This document shows, piece after piece, positions 1 through 7,663 of a stretch of DNA of 64,000 nucleotides. The stretch lies in contig NZ_BSVB01000001.1 of the NCBI RefSeq assembly GCF_030161895.1, forward strand, positions 2,480,001-2,544,000. The letters run 5' to 3'. Origin of the DNA: Pseudolysinimonas kribbensis (GTDB lineage: Bacteria; Actinomycetota; Actinomycetes; Actinomycetales; Microbacteriaceae). The first letter of the stretch is position 1. Every line of letters starts with the position of its first letter. Position numbers and translations under genes: made by a program. The notes under the pieces are model-generated. The model was not told the DNA's origin and ran no database searches. It worked only from the letters and a program-made list of their open reading frames with translations.

Positions 1-201
1 CCGGCGCTCATCTCCGATCCGTTCCACTCGGGTCTCGTGATCGTCTTCATCGCGGCCGCCATCATGTCGGTCATCGGCGCGCTCGCCTCGGTCGTCATGG
101 GCGGCAAGTACATCCACGAGACCGAGCCGGTGCGCACCGTCGGGCCGGGCACCGAGTCGACCGAGACGGTGGATCCCGCGCAGGCCCTCAGCGACGTCTG
201 A
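1..201 (+). CDS. C-terminal fragment of a membrane transporter (MFS-like)
   Basis: Frame 1 is open from the first base to a TGA at 199-201, giving the last 66 residues of a protein whose start lies outside the window. It shows one hydrophobic helix (about residues 11-35, rich in Val, Ile and Ala, ending in MGG) and then a polar tail of about 30 residues. This matches the last helix and cytoplasmic tail of drug/sugar-type MFS permeases, but one helix cannot identify the family. It points towards the convergent eda-kdgK operon, so a role in importing the substrate of that pathway is possible but only inferred. Confidence 0.5.
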   Translation, partial: PALISDPFHSGLVIVFIAAAIMSVIGALASVVMGGKYIHETEPVRTVGPGTESTETVDPAQALSDV

Positions 202-219
202 GCCCCGGCGGCGCGCGGG

Positions 220-879
220 TCAGGCGGGAGCGGCGGCGGCCGCGAGGTAGGCGCGCGCGTGCGCGACGAGCGCACCGCGATCGCCGCCCCGCAGCGCCTC
301 GGAGGAGATGAGCTCGCTGCCGGCGCCCACCGCGACGGCTCCGGCGGCGATCCACTCGGCGACCGCGTCGCCCCGGATGCCGCCGGTCGGCACGAACGCG
401 ACGTCGGGGAACGGACCGCGCAGCGCGCGCAGCAGCGCCGGGCCGCCGATCGACGCCGGGAACAGCTTGACCAGCTCGACCCCGTTCGCGACGACCTGCT
501 GCACCTCGGTCGCCGTGTAGGCGCCGATGATGGCGGGACCGTCGCCGGCCCGGATCGCCGCCACCACATCCGCGTCGAATCCGGGCGACACGAAGAACGC
601 GGCACCCGCGTCGCGGGCACCGGCGACCTGCTCGGGCGTCGTGAGGGTGCCGGCACCCACGAGCGCACGGTCGCCGTACCGATGCACGGCCTCGGCGATC
701 ACGCGCCCGGCATCCGGGACCGTGTAGGTCACCTCGATCGAGGTCGCGCCCGCCTCGACCAGGGCCTCGACCGCGATGAGGGCGAGGTCGGCGTCCGGAG
801 CGCGCAGGGTCGCGATGACGCGATCGGCGCGGATCCGCTCGAGGACGTCGTGATCGGGGCGCTCGGGGTGGGTGCTCAT
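220..879 (-). CDS. eda: KDPG/KHG aldolase
   Basis: Class I aldolase that cleaves 2-keto-3-deoxy-6-phosphogluconate to pyruvate and glyceraldehyde-3-phosphate (and/or 4-hydroxy-2-oxoglutarate). The 219-residue length is normal for the family. The Schiff-base lysine is K138 in the VKLFPA motif; E49 in IEVTY and R26 in ATLRA match the other active-site positions, and GTLT, SPGF and PTGGI are present. The usual 'PGxxTPTE' segment reads GAYTATE, a mild divergence. It overlaps the upstream kinase by 4 bases (ATGA at 876-879), so the two are translationally coupled. Kinase followed by aldolase is the classical end of a 2-keto-3-deoxygluconate pathway. Confidence 0.93.
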   Translation of the reverse strand: MSTHPERPDHDVLERIRADRVIATLRAPDADLALIAVEALVEAGATSIEVTYTVPDAGRVIAEAVHRYGDRALVGAGTLTTPEQVAGARDAGAAFFVSPGFDADVVAAIRAGDGPAIIGAYTATEVQQVVANGVELVKLFPASIGGPALLRALRGPFPDVAFVPTGGIRGDAVAEWIAAGAVAVGAGSELISSEALRGGDRGALVAHARAYLAAAAAPA

Positions 880-1853
880 GGGATGACGGCTCCTGCCGGG
901 TCGTGGGCGGCGTGGTCGTGGGTCGAGCGCAGCACGCGCTCGGCGAGGCGATGCCCGCCGGCGAGGGCGGCGTCGAGGTCGCCGTCGTCGAGGATCGCCG
1001 CGAGGTATCCGGCGGCGAAGGCGTCGCCCGCGCCGATCGCCTCCGTGATCGTGACCGCGTCCGGGCGCAGGCGGCGCGACACCGGTCCATCGAACGCGGT
1101 CACGGCGCCGCCGTCGTGCTTGAGCACCAGACGCCGGGGCGCGGGCAGGGCGCGGCGCACGGCATCCGGATCGTCGGAGCCGACGATGATGCGGGCCTCC
1201 TCCTCGCCGAGCAGCACGAGGTCGGAGCCCGCGGCCAGCTCGCGCAGGACGTCGGCGCCCTCCCGCTCCCGCCCGCGCCAGAGCGCGGGACGCCAGTTGG
1301 CGTCGAAGGCGAGGAGGGCGCGAGGGGCGGCGGAGCGCAGCGCCCGCGTCAGCTCGAGCGTCGTCGGCGACAGCGCCGGGGTGATCCCCGTGACGTGCAC
1401 GGCCTGCACGCCGTCGAGGATCGCCCGCACGGACGCCTCGTCCAGGTACTCGGGGCCGAGTGCGCTGGCTGCGGATCCCGCGCGGTAGTAGTGCATGCGG
1501 CTGGCGCCGAGCGGCAGATCCGTCGCCGCGCCGGTGCCCCCGCCGCGCTCCTTGACGTACATGCCGGTGGCCCGCGCCGGATCGACGCGCACCGCGGAGG
1601 TGTCCACGCCGAGCTGTGACGCCCGCGCCACGAGATGGCGGCCGAAACCGTCGTCGCCCACCGCGGTGAGCAGGGCCGACGGGATGCCGGCGGCGACCAG
1701 GCCGATCGCCGTGTTGAGCTCGGCGCCTCCGATCGATCGCTCGAAGTCCGCGGACTCCTCGAGCGGACCGGGGCGCCCGGCGACGAGCACGATGAGCGCT
1801 TCGCCCAGACAGGCGACTCGGGGTGCCGGCATGGGGCCGAGGATAGTCGTCAT
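876..1853 (-). CDS. kdgK: PfkB-family sugar kinase, probable 2-keto-3-deoxygluconate kinase
   Basis: Ribokinase/PfkB-fold kinase of 325 residues. It has an N-terminal GEALIVL segment with the family's Gly-Gly motif downstream (SIGGAELNTA, about residues 40-50), and a C-terminal anion hole and catalytic motif GAGDAFAAGY containing the catalytic Asp. Its position directly before eda, overlapping by 4 bases, makes 2-keto-3-deoxygluconate the most likely substrate, giving KDPG for the aldolase. The assignment to KDG rather than another sugar rests on context. A palindromic operator-like sequence at 1873-1889 lies 20 bases upstream of the start and recurs at the upstream divergent promoter. Confidence 0.8.
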   Translation of the reverse strand: MTTILGPMPAPRVACLGEALIVLVAGRPGPLEESADFERSIGGAELNTAIGLVAAGIPSALLTAVGDDGFGRHLVARASQLGVDTSAVRVDPARATGMYVKERGGGTGAATDLPLGASRMHYYRAGSAASALGPEYLDEASVRAILDGVQAVHVTGITPALSPTTLELTRALRSAAPRALLAFDANWRPALWRGREREGADVLRELAAGSDLVLLGEEEARIIVGSDDPDAVRRALPAPRRLVLKHDGGAVTAFDGPVSRRLRPDAVTITEAIGAGDAFAAGYLAAILDDGDLDAALAGGHRLAERVLRSTHDHAAHDPAGAVIP

Positions 1854-1872
1854 CTCACCGGGTGCACAGTCG

Positions 1873-1889
1873 GTTGCACTCAGCGCAAC
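1873..1889. promoter_or_regulatory. Operator-like palindrome upstream of kdgK, copy 1
   Basis: The 17-base sequence GTTGCACTCAGCGCAAC has 5-base inverted arms (GTTGC/GCAAC). Read on the minus strand, the element at 3476-3492 (GTTGCATTCAGCGCAAT) is identical at 15 of 17 positions. The site overlaps the stop codon of the amidohydrolase gene and lies just before kdgK, so it could control kdgK-eda separately. The neighbouring IclR protein is the obvious candidate binder (inference). Confidence 0.6.
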
Positions 1890-3503
1890 GACTCGGCGCC
1901 CCGCACGGCGCGGCCCGCGATCGCGGCGTTCCGGCGGCCGCCCTCGACGACCCGCACGCCGTTGACCCGTACCTGCCGGATGCCCTCGGGTCGGCGCCGC
2001 GGGTCCTCGTACGTCGCGGGCGATCCCACGCGCTCCGCGTCGAACACGACGAGGTCGGCGAACCCGCCCGCGCGCACGATGCCGCGATCGCGCAGGCCGA
2101 GACGCCGCGCGGGGCGCCCCGTCAGGTGGTGCACGGCGTCCTCGAGCGTCATGAGCCCCTCATCGCGGGCGTACGCACCCAGGAACCGGGGGAAGGTGCC
2201 CCACTCGCGCGGATGCGGGTGGGCGCCGACGAGGATCCCGTCGCTGCCCACCGTGTGCGCGCTGTGACGCATGATCGCGCGCATGTTGTGTTCGTCGCCG
2301 ACGTCGAGCACGCATCCGGTCGCGAGATCGTCGGCGACCAGCAGCTCGACCACCGCCCGCCACGCGGTCACGCCGCGCGCCCGCGCCCAGGCCGCCACCG
2401 GCATCCCGACGGCCCCGGCGTTGCCGGGCGCGACGACCGACGAGATCGAGATCGCCTCCCAGTCGGCCGGCACGCCGTGGTTGCCGTCCGAGCCGGTCTG
2501 CTCGACCGCGCGGCGCAGCTCCTCGCTCGCGGCCGGATCCTCCAGACGCCGGAGGACGCCCGCCGGTCCGTCGACGGCCGCCGCGCTCGGCAGCAGGGAC
2601 ACCAGCGAGGTCGCGCTGCGCGAGTACGGGTAGGCGTCGAGCGTGACGTCGACGCCCCGGTCGATCGCGGCATCGATGAGGGCGAGCAGCTCGGGGCGCG
2701 CCCGCGGTTGACGGGGAAGTTGAGGTGGCAGTGCGCGAGATGCAGGGCGACGCCCGCGGCCTCGGCGATCGCGATGCACGACGCGTACGACTCCATCGCG
2801 TGCGTGCCGTAGTTGCGGTGGTGCGGAGCGTAGAACCCGCCGTGGTCTCGGACCGGCTCCAGCAGCGCCACCAGCTCGTCGTCCGTCGCGAAAGCCGCGG
2901 GGGTGTAGCTGAGGCCGGCCGAGAGCCCGACGGCCCCGTCGCGCATGCCCTGGTCGACCAGCTCGCGCATCCCGGCCAGTTCGGCCGGCGTCGCGGGCGC
3001 CGCCCGGTCGCCCATCACCGCCTGGCGCACCGTGCCGTGCGGCACGAGCACCGCGACGTTGAGCGGCGCCCCCGGTCGATCCGGGCGAGGTAGTCGGCGA
3101 CACTGCGCCACGTGAAGTCGAGATCGGGCGAGCCGTTGAACGCCGCGAGCCGCTCGCGCATGGTGCGCATTCCGCGGTCGTCCACCGGCGCGTAGCCGAG
3201 GCCGTCCTGAGCGAGGACCTCGAGCGTGACGCCCTGCTCGAGCTTCGCGGCGTGCGCGGGGTCGGCGAGCACCGCCAGGTCGGAGTGGGCGTGCATGTCG
3301 ATGAACCCCGGCGCGACGATCGCGCCGCTCACGTCGTCATCGGCGGCGTCGCTCGGCGCCCCGGGCTCCAGGATGCGGGAGATCCGGTCACCGTCGAGCT
3401 CGACGTCCGCGGCGCGTCGCGGGGCGCCCGTGCCGTCGACCAGAATCCCGCCGCGCAGGACCACGCGCTCGCCCGATTGCGCTGAATGCAACACCCTGTG
3501 CAT
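1880..3503 (-). CDS. N-acyl-D-amino-acid deacylase family amidohydrolase (two frame breaks)
   Basis: Repaired protein of 541 residues, normal for D-aminoacylases (metal-dependent amidohydrolases that remove the acyl group from N-acyl-D-amino acids). Visible motifs: the first metal site HAHSDL following GFIDM, the LHLAHCHL segment, and the C-terminal TVGSDGI plus a final beta-sandwich returning through GGFADLVVFD. The reading frame breaks at about 3069-3073 (run of five C) and 2701-2703; adding one base at each site restores one continuous protein. The ATG at 3501-3503 is only 12 bases from the divergent IclR start. Next to an amino-acid-type lyase, RidA and KDG enzymes, an N-acylated amino-sugar acid is a plausible substrate (inference). 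Confidence 0.82.
3476..3503. promoter_or_regulatory. Divergent control region: operator copy 2 and predicted leaderless promoter
   Basis: The minus-strand sequence at 3476-3492 is GTTGCATTCAGCGCAAT, 15/17 identical to the element at 1873-1889. A second overlapping palindrome has arms ATGCA (3486-3490) and TGCAT (3499-3503). For the plus strand, TTGCGC (3477-3482) and CATTAT (3501-3506) are separated by 18 bases and would start transcription at or next to the IclR ATG (3516), that is a leaderless mRNA. The operator therefore covers the -35 to -10 region, as expected for autoregulation by IclR. Confidence 0.55.
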
Positions 3504-3515
3504 TATCCTCGGCTC

Positions 3516-4243
3516 ATGTCGGAGACCGTGCGCAGGGCCACCGAGCTCATTGAGCTCGTGGCCTCCGGTTCCCGCACCCTGCGCGAGATCTCCGAGCACT
3601 TCGAGGTGCACCGCTCCACCGTCTTCCGCCAGCTCAAGACGCTCGAGAGCGCCGGATTCCTCGTGCATCGCGACGACGGCACCTGGGCGATCGGCATGCG
3701 CCTGGTGGCGATCGGACAGCAGGCGGTCGACGAGCTCGACCTGCGCCGGATCGCGCATCCCGCGCTGCGAGAACTGCACCGCCACGTCGGCAGCACCGTT
3801 CATCTCGCGCAGCTCATCGGCGACGGCGTCTACTACGTCGACAAGGTCGAGGACACCGACGGCGTGCGCATGTCCTCCCGCGTCGGCGGTCAGGTGGATG
3901 CCGCCCGCACCGGCGTCGGCACGGCGATCCTCGCGCACCTCCCCGCGCCCGAGCGCACCCGGCTCCTGGATGCCGAGGACGCGCGGGGCACCAGCGCATC
4001 GCACGACCGCGCGGCCCTCGAGCGGCGCCTGGGCGACATCCGCCGACGCGGCTGGTCGGCCGACGACGGCGAGTTCGAGGAGTTCGTGAACTGCGTGGCC
4101 GTGCCGGTGGTGTCGTCGGGGGACGCATCCACGGGGCGGTCTCGATCAGCGCGATCCGCGCCGTCCGGCCCCTGACCGAGCTCCGCGGCGAGCTCGGCCG
4201 GCTGCAGACCTGCGCCGCGGACATCGCACGGCAACTGGGGTAG
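3516..4243 (+). CDS. IclR-family transcriptional regulator (one frame break)
   Basis: Repaired length 242 residues. The N-terminal winged helix-turn-helix is clear (TLREISEHFEVHRSTVFRQL, residues about 23-42), followed by the GAF-like effector domain of IclR proteins. A run of five G at 4118-4122 breaks the frame; with a sixth G the protein continues through GRIHGAVSISAIRAVRPL to a TAG at 4241-4243. I chose the ATG at 3516 because the in-frame ATG at 3486 lies inside the predicted promoter. It is the only regulator between the two divergent gene sets and probably senses an intermediate of their pathway. The SelA-like gene begins 3 bases after its stop. Confidence 0.88.
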
Positions 4244-4246
4244 GTC

Positions 4247-5400
4247 ATGGGTTTCTACGAACGACTCGGCGTGCGGCCGCTCATCAACGCGGCCACGACC
4301 TTCACGGCGATCGGCGGCTCGCTCATGCCGCCGGAGGTGCTCGACGCGATGCGCGACGCTGCCGGCTCGTTCGTCGACATGCACGAGCTGCACCTCGCGG
4401 CCGGGCGCCGCCTTGCCGAGCTCACCCGCAACGAGGCCGGGTACGTCGCTCCGGGCTGCGCCGCGGCCATGGTGCTCGCGCTGCTCGGCATCCGCACCGG
4501 GGGCCGACCGGACGGGCTCTCCCAGCTGCCGGGGCGCGACGAGGCGCCCTACGAGGTCGTGATGCACGCCGCGCACCGGATCCCGTACGACACGACGCTC
4601 GCGCTGGCCGGCATCCGGGTGCGGCAGATCGGCAACGTCATCCAGACCTTCGAGTGGGAGCTGGAGGCCGCGATCACCGAGCGCACGGCCGCCGTGCTCT
4701 ACGTCGCCGGATCGCACCTGCCCGACGTGGCGCTGCCGCTGCCGACCGTCGTGCGCATCGCGCGCGAGCGGGGCGTTCCCGTGCTCGTGGATGCCGCGGC
4801 CCAGCTGCCGCCGGCCTCCAACCTCTGGCGCTTCACGCGCGAGCTCGGCGCCGACCTGGTCGCCTTCTCCGGCGGAAAGGCGCTCCGGGGGCCGCAGGCC
4901 TCCGGCCTCCTGCTCGGGCGCGCCGACCTCGTCGAGGCCGCCCGGCGATCCGGCGCCCCCTTCCAGAGCTGGGGCCGTGCGCTGAAGGCCGGCAAGGAGG
5001 AGATCGCCGGGCTCGTGCGCGCGGTCGAGCTCTTCGTCGCCCGCGACGAGGCGTGGCTCGAGCGCGAGCAGCGCGCCGTGCTCGAGGACTGGCGCGGGAT
5101 CGCGCTCGGCGCCGAGGGGTGCACGCGGAGCTCGAGGATGCCAACGAGGCCGGCCAGCCCGTGCCGCGGCTGCGCATCGAACTCGACGACCCGGAGCGCG
5201 CCGCCGCGGCGCTCGCCGCGTTCGACGGCTTCCGCCCTCGCGTGGCCGTCCTGCCCTACCGGGTGCAGGGGTCGCCACGCGGCTTCTGGCTCGGCGCCGA
5301 CCAGCTCGCACCCGGCGACGAGCGCGTCGTGGCCGCAGCCCTCGAGCACGCCCTCAGCATCCACCCCGACATCCACCCCGACGAAGGAGACCGATCGTGA
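4247..5400 (+). CDS. SelA-like PLP-dependent enzyme, probable amino-sugar-acid ammonia-lyase (one frame break)
   Basis: Fold-type I PLP enzyme, 384 residues once a missing G in the run at 5116-5119 is restored. The PLP lysine is K211 in FSGGKALRGPQASG, the signature of the SelA/D-glucosaminate-6-phosphate ammonia-lyase branch; LVDAAAQLPP upstream supplies the cofactor-binding Asp. The N-terminus (GVRPLINAATTFTAIGGSLMP) is also typical of that branch. Together with RidA, which overlaps its stop, and with KDG kinase and KDPG aldolase across the divergent promoter, elimination of ammonia from a 2-amino-2-deoxy sugar acid to give 2-keto-3-deoxygluconate is the best reading. Genuine SelA is unlikely because no selenocysteine machinery is nearby. 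Confidence 0.75.
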
Positions 5401-5783
5401 CCACCAAGACACCCCTCACCGCCCCGAACGCCCCGAAGCCGGCCGGTCCCTACAGCCACGGCGTCATCGCCGGCGGCCTGCTGTTCACGGCCGGGTTCGG
5501 GCCGCAGGTGCCCGAGACGGGCGAGGTGCCCGAGGGCATCGCGGCGCAGACGACGCAGGTGCTGCGCAACGTCGGGGCCGTGCTCGAGGCGGCGGGCGCG
5601 AGCTGGGCCGACGTGGTCAAGGTCACGGCGCATCTGCAGCACCTGAAGCGCGACTTCGCCGGCTTCAACGAGGCCTACGGCGCGATCGTGCCCACGCCCC
5701 ACCCGGTGCGCACGACGGTCGGGTCCGACCTGGCCGACATCCTCGTCGAGATCGACGTCGTGGCCGCCCTGCCGTCGGCCTGA
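5397..5783 (+). CDS. ridA: RidA family enamine/imine deaminase
   Basis: 128-residue YjgF/YER057c/UK114 protein. It hydrolyses the reactive enamine/imine released by PLP-dependent lyases. The family's N-terminal APKPAGPYSHGV and C-terminal PVRTTVGSDLADILVEIDVVA, with the conserved Arg that binds substrate carboxylate, are both present. Translation starts at a GTG (5397-5399) that overlaps the TGA of the upstream PLP enzyme, so the two are coupled. This pairing supports the idea that the PLP enzyme is a lyase that releases an enamine rather than a simple aminotransferase. Confidence 0.92.
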   Translation: MTTKTPLTAPNAPKPAGPYSHGVIAGGLLFTAGFGPQVPETGEVPEGIAAQTTQVLRNVGAVLEAAGASWADVVKVTAHLQHLKRDFAGFNEAYGAIVPTPHPVRTTVGSDLADILVEIDVVAALPSA

Positions 5784-5784
5784 G

Positions 5785-6599
5785 CTACGACAGCGCGTCC
5801 TTCGTCAGGAACCGCCAGATCGCGAGCCCGCCGAACACCACCACATAGCCGAGCTGCAGCCAGCCGTTCACGCCGAACGAGTCCCAGACCAGCGGATCGC
5901 GCAGCAGGTCGCCGAAGCCGAACCAGTAGTGGGTCGGCAGCCAGGCGTGGATGGCGTCGAGCTGCGGCAGCGCATCCGCGATCTGCGAGGCCCCCGCGAC
6001 CACGACCGTCGCGGCCATCGCCCCGACGGGGATGGTCGTGAGCGTCGAGATGAACAGTCCGATCGCGCACAGCCCCGACAGCGACAGCACGACGTAGAGC
6101 GCGAGCAGGGCGGCGCGGGCGGCGAACCCGCCGGCGTCGACGGTGTCGCCGGACAGCAGGGTCACCCGGCCGACCGGGAACAGCAGCGCGCCGACGCCGA
6201 CCCCCGCGAGCACGATGACGCCGGTCGCGGCTGCGGCGAACGCGAGCGCGCCGACGTACTTCACGATGAGCAGCCGGAGCCGTCCTGCCGGGGCGATGAG
6301 CAGCGCACGCAGTGTGCCGAGCGACGCCTCGCCTGCGATGGTGTCGCCGGCGACGACGCCGATGGTGAGCGGCAGGAACAGCGGGATCGAGACGGTCAGC
6401 GCGGTGAAGGCGACGAACAAGCCGTTCTGCGTGATGTCGCCGAGGAACGCCGGGCCACCCCGGATCCGGCACCGGTCACCCGCACGGCGACGGCGATGAG
6501 GATCGGCACGAGCGCGAGCGCGGCGAGCATGGCGATCGTGCGCCGCCGCCGGAACAGGGTCGCGAGCTCCGACCCGAGCAGCGCGAAGGGACGCGGCAC
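5785..6599 (-). CDS. ABC-2 type exporter permease (one frame break)
   Basis: Repaired length 271 residues with about six hydrophobic helices, including the typical IPLFLPLTIGVVAGDTIAGEASLGTLRALL segment of ABC-2 permeases. A run of four C at 6468-6471 breaks the frame after the first helix; one more base joins VTGAGSG to GPAFLGDITQ. I prefer the GTG at 6597-6599 (start VPRPFALLGSELATLF). An earlier ATG at 6719 is in frame, but the extra 40 residues are polar and encoded by a nested palindrome (6625-6684). With the ATPase at 6706-7656 it forms an exporter of unknown substrate. Confidence 0.82.
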
Positions 6600-6624
6600 G
6601 GTGCTGCGCGCCTCGGTCCGCGTG

Positions 6625-6684
6625 CTCGAGTCGTGCCGATCGGCACGAACGTCGCCTGCATCGTGCGATTCGGCACGACTCGAG
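6625..6684. repeat. Nested palindromic (REP-like) element between ABC ATPase and permease
   Basis: The outer arms CTCGAGTCGTGCC (6625-6637) and GGCACGACTCGAG (6672-6684) are perfect 13-base inverted repeats. Inside, TCGTGCCGATCGGCACGA (6631-6648) is a perfect 18-base palindrome, and TCGTGCGATTCGGCACGA (6661-6678) is a near copy of it. It lies in the gap between the ATPase stop and the preferred permease start. It could be an mRNA-processing hairpin or a dispersed REP-type element; only a genome-wide search can tell. Confidence 0.75.
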
Positions 6685-6705
6685 GTGAGCGCGGGGGAGG
6701 AGCCG

Positions 6706-7656
6706 TCAGCCGGCGACATCGAAGCCCTCCCCGGTCAGGGCGACGAAGCGGTCCTCGAGGGAGTCGCCCTCGACGCTCACGCCGCGCACGCGCACCCCGG
6801 CCTCCACGAGCGCGCGCACGAGGTCCTCGACGACGGCCTCCTCGGGCAGCTCGCCCGTGATGGAGTCGCCCGCGATCGCGGCTGTGATGCGGTGGATCCC
6901 GAGGACCGTCGCGGCGTCGGCGGCATCCGGGGTACGCACGACGATCCGCGCACGAGCTGCGCGGCGCAGATCGTCGAGCGAGCCCTGCGCCACGAGCCGT
7001 CCGGCGCGCATGACCGCGGCGTGGGTGCACACCTGCTCGATCTCGGCGAGCAGGTGACTCGAGACGAACACGGTCGTGCCGTCGGCCGCGAGCGACCGGA
7101 TGAGTCCGCGCACCTCGCGGGTGCCCTGGGGGTCGAGGCCGTTGGTCGGTTCGTCGAGCACGAGCAGCTCGCGCGGCGCGAGCAGGGCGGCGGCGAGGCC
7201 GAGGCGCTGCTTCATGCCGAGCGAATACGCGCCGGCCCGCTTCCCGGCGGCCGCGGTCAGGCCGACCCGCTCGAGCGCGCCGTCGACCCGGGCGGGGCGG
7301 GAGCGGGCGGCGCTGCCGGGGTCCGCCGCGTCGAGGCGGTGCAGATTGGCGCGTCCGGAGAGGAACGGATAGATCGACGGGCCCTCGACGAGGGCGCCGA
7401 CGCGCGGCAGCACCGAGCGCAGGGCGTGCGGCATGGGCTCGCCGAGCACGTGGATGTCGCCACTCGAGGGCCGCGCGAGGCCCAGCAGCATCCGGATCGT
7501 CGTCGTCTTTCCCGAGCCGTTGGGGCCGAGAAAGCCGAACACGGCGCCCCGCGGCACCTCGAGGTCGAGGTCGGCGACCGCACGCTGGCGTCCGAACCGC
7601 TTGCCGAGGCCCCGGGTGCGGATGGCCGCGTCCGCGGGCGCGACCGTCCCGCTCAC
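6706..7656 (-). CDS. ABC exporter ATP-binding protein
   Basis: 316-residue ATPase of the CcmA/DrrA-like class. Walker A is GPNGSGKTTT (about residues 45-54), the signature region is LGMKQRLGLA, and Walker B with its catalytic Glu is LLVLDEP, followed by the D-loop NGLDP and the switch His in FVSSHLL. The C-terminal extension of about 90 residues is typical of DrrA-like exporters. It stands directly upstream of the ABC-2 permease (5785-6599) and 7 bases downstream of the LolA-like gene, so the three probably form one operon on the minus strand. The cargo cannot be predicted. Confidence 0.9.
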   Translation of the reverse strand: MSGTVAPADAAIRTRGLGKRFGRQRAVADLDLEVPRGAVFGFLGPNGSGKTTTIRMLLGLARPSSGDIHVLGEPMPHALRSVLPRVGALVEGPSIYPFLSGRANLHRLDAADPGSAARSRPARVDGALERVGLTAAAGKRAGAYSLGMKQRLGLAAALLAPRELLVLDEPTNGLDPQGTREVRGLIRSLAADGTTVFVSSHLLAEIEQVCTHAAVMRAGRLVAQGSLDDLRRAARARIVVRTPDAADAATVLGIHRITAAIAGDSITGELPEEAVVEDLVRALVEAGVRVRGVSVEGDSLEDRFVALTGEGFDVAG

Positions 7657-7663
7657 CGCGGGC

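Noticed and set aside
4247..5400. Selenocysteine synthase SelA
   Set aside because: No selB, selD or tRNA-Sec is visible and the neighbours are RidA and KDG enzymes; the GGKALRGPQASG motif is shared with the ammonia-lyase branch.
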